DNA of 25,264 nt from Planctomycetota bacterium (GTDB taxonomy: Bacteria; Planctomycetota; Phycisphaerae; WQYP01). The notes below the pieces were generated by a model, which was not told the origin of the DNA, ran no database searches, and worked only from the letters and a program-made list of their open reading frames with translations. Of this stretch, positions 25,250 to 25,264 are shown piece after piece. The position numbers and the translations under genes are program-made. The DNA is taken from the NCBI GenBank assembly GCA_021852225.1, contig JAJZOA010000080.1:1-25264 (forward strand), read 5' to 3'. Within the stretch, counting starts at the first letter, position 1. Each line of letters starts with the position of its first letter.

Positions 25250-25264
25250 TGGCTTAACTTAGTG
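25250..25264 (-). repeat. Right terminal inverted repeat of the insertion sequence
   Basis: TGGCTTAACTTAGTG is the exact reverse complement of the left repeat. It coincides with the window's last base. Confidence 0.93.

Larger units (their letters stand above)
23772..25264 (-). mobile_element. Complete IS4-family insertion sequence
   Basis: Exact 15-bp terminal inverted repeats (CACTAAGTTAAGCCA) bound a 1493-bp element holding one transposase gene. The right repeat ends on the last base of the window, so the target-site duplication cannot be checked. The element carries its own candidate promoter and a leader hairpin over the transposase ribosome-binding site. Everything needed for transposition appears intact. 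Confidence 0.92.

Overview
The window is about 25 kb of moderately GC-rich, gene-dense bacterial chromosome. Nothing in it fixes the taxonomy. The mix of a giant autotransporter-type beta-helix protein, Tat-exported glycosidases, a sorbosone-dehydrogenase-like propeller and a PQQ-like propeller recalls the Planctomycetota/Verrucomicrobiota group (Phycisphaerae-like), but that is an inference. No rRNA, tRNA or CRISPR array was recognised.

Layout. (1) 1-3322, minus strand: a large autotransporter, nearly complete and cut only at its extreme C-terminus by the window edge. (2) 3627-6172, minus: cydA-cydB, cytochrome bd quinol oxidase. (3) 6626-15127, plus: a carbohydrate block with a GH76 endo-alpha-1,6-mannanase, a GH125 exo-alpha-1,6-mannosidase, an FmdB-type zinc ribbon, a DJ-1/PfpI protein, a GH4 alpha-galactosidase (MelA), a Tat-exported six-hairpin glycosidase of unassigned family, and a 5'-truncated GH26 beta-mannanase. 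(4) 15121-18338, minus: a SurA/PpiC-like peptidyl-prolyl isomerase, an AlaC-like aminotransferase and a small membrane protein. (5) 18626-21614, plus: an exported PQQ-like beta-propeller and purH. (6) 21671-22891, minus: an exported sorbosone-dehydrogenase-like propeller. (7) 23361-23699, plus: an orphan two-TM protein. (8) 23772-25264: a complete IS4-family insertion sequence whose right inverted repeat ends on the last base of the window.

How the parts fit. The carbohydrate block looks like a mannan-use locus. GH76 cuts inside alpha-1,6-mannan outside the cytoplasm and GH125 trims the products from the end. GH4, which has no signal peptide, probably removes alpha-galactosyl groups in the cytoplasm. 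The GH26 remnant suggests the locus once also attacked beta-mannan or galactomannan. No transporter or regulator gene lies in the window. The most mechanistic observation is in the insertion sequence: a perfect 12-bp inverted repeat in the transposase leader would bury the transposase ribosome-binding site in transcripts entering from outside, while the predicted internal promoter starts transcription past the upstream arm. The same logic is known for IS10 and IS50.
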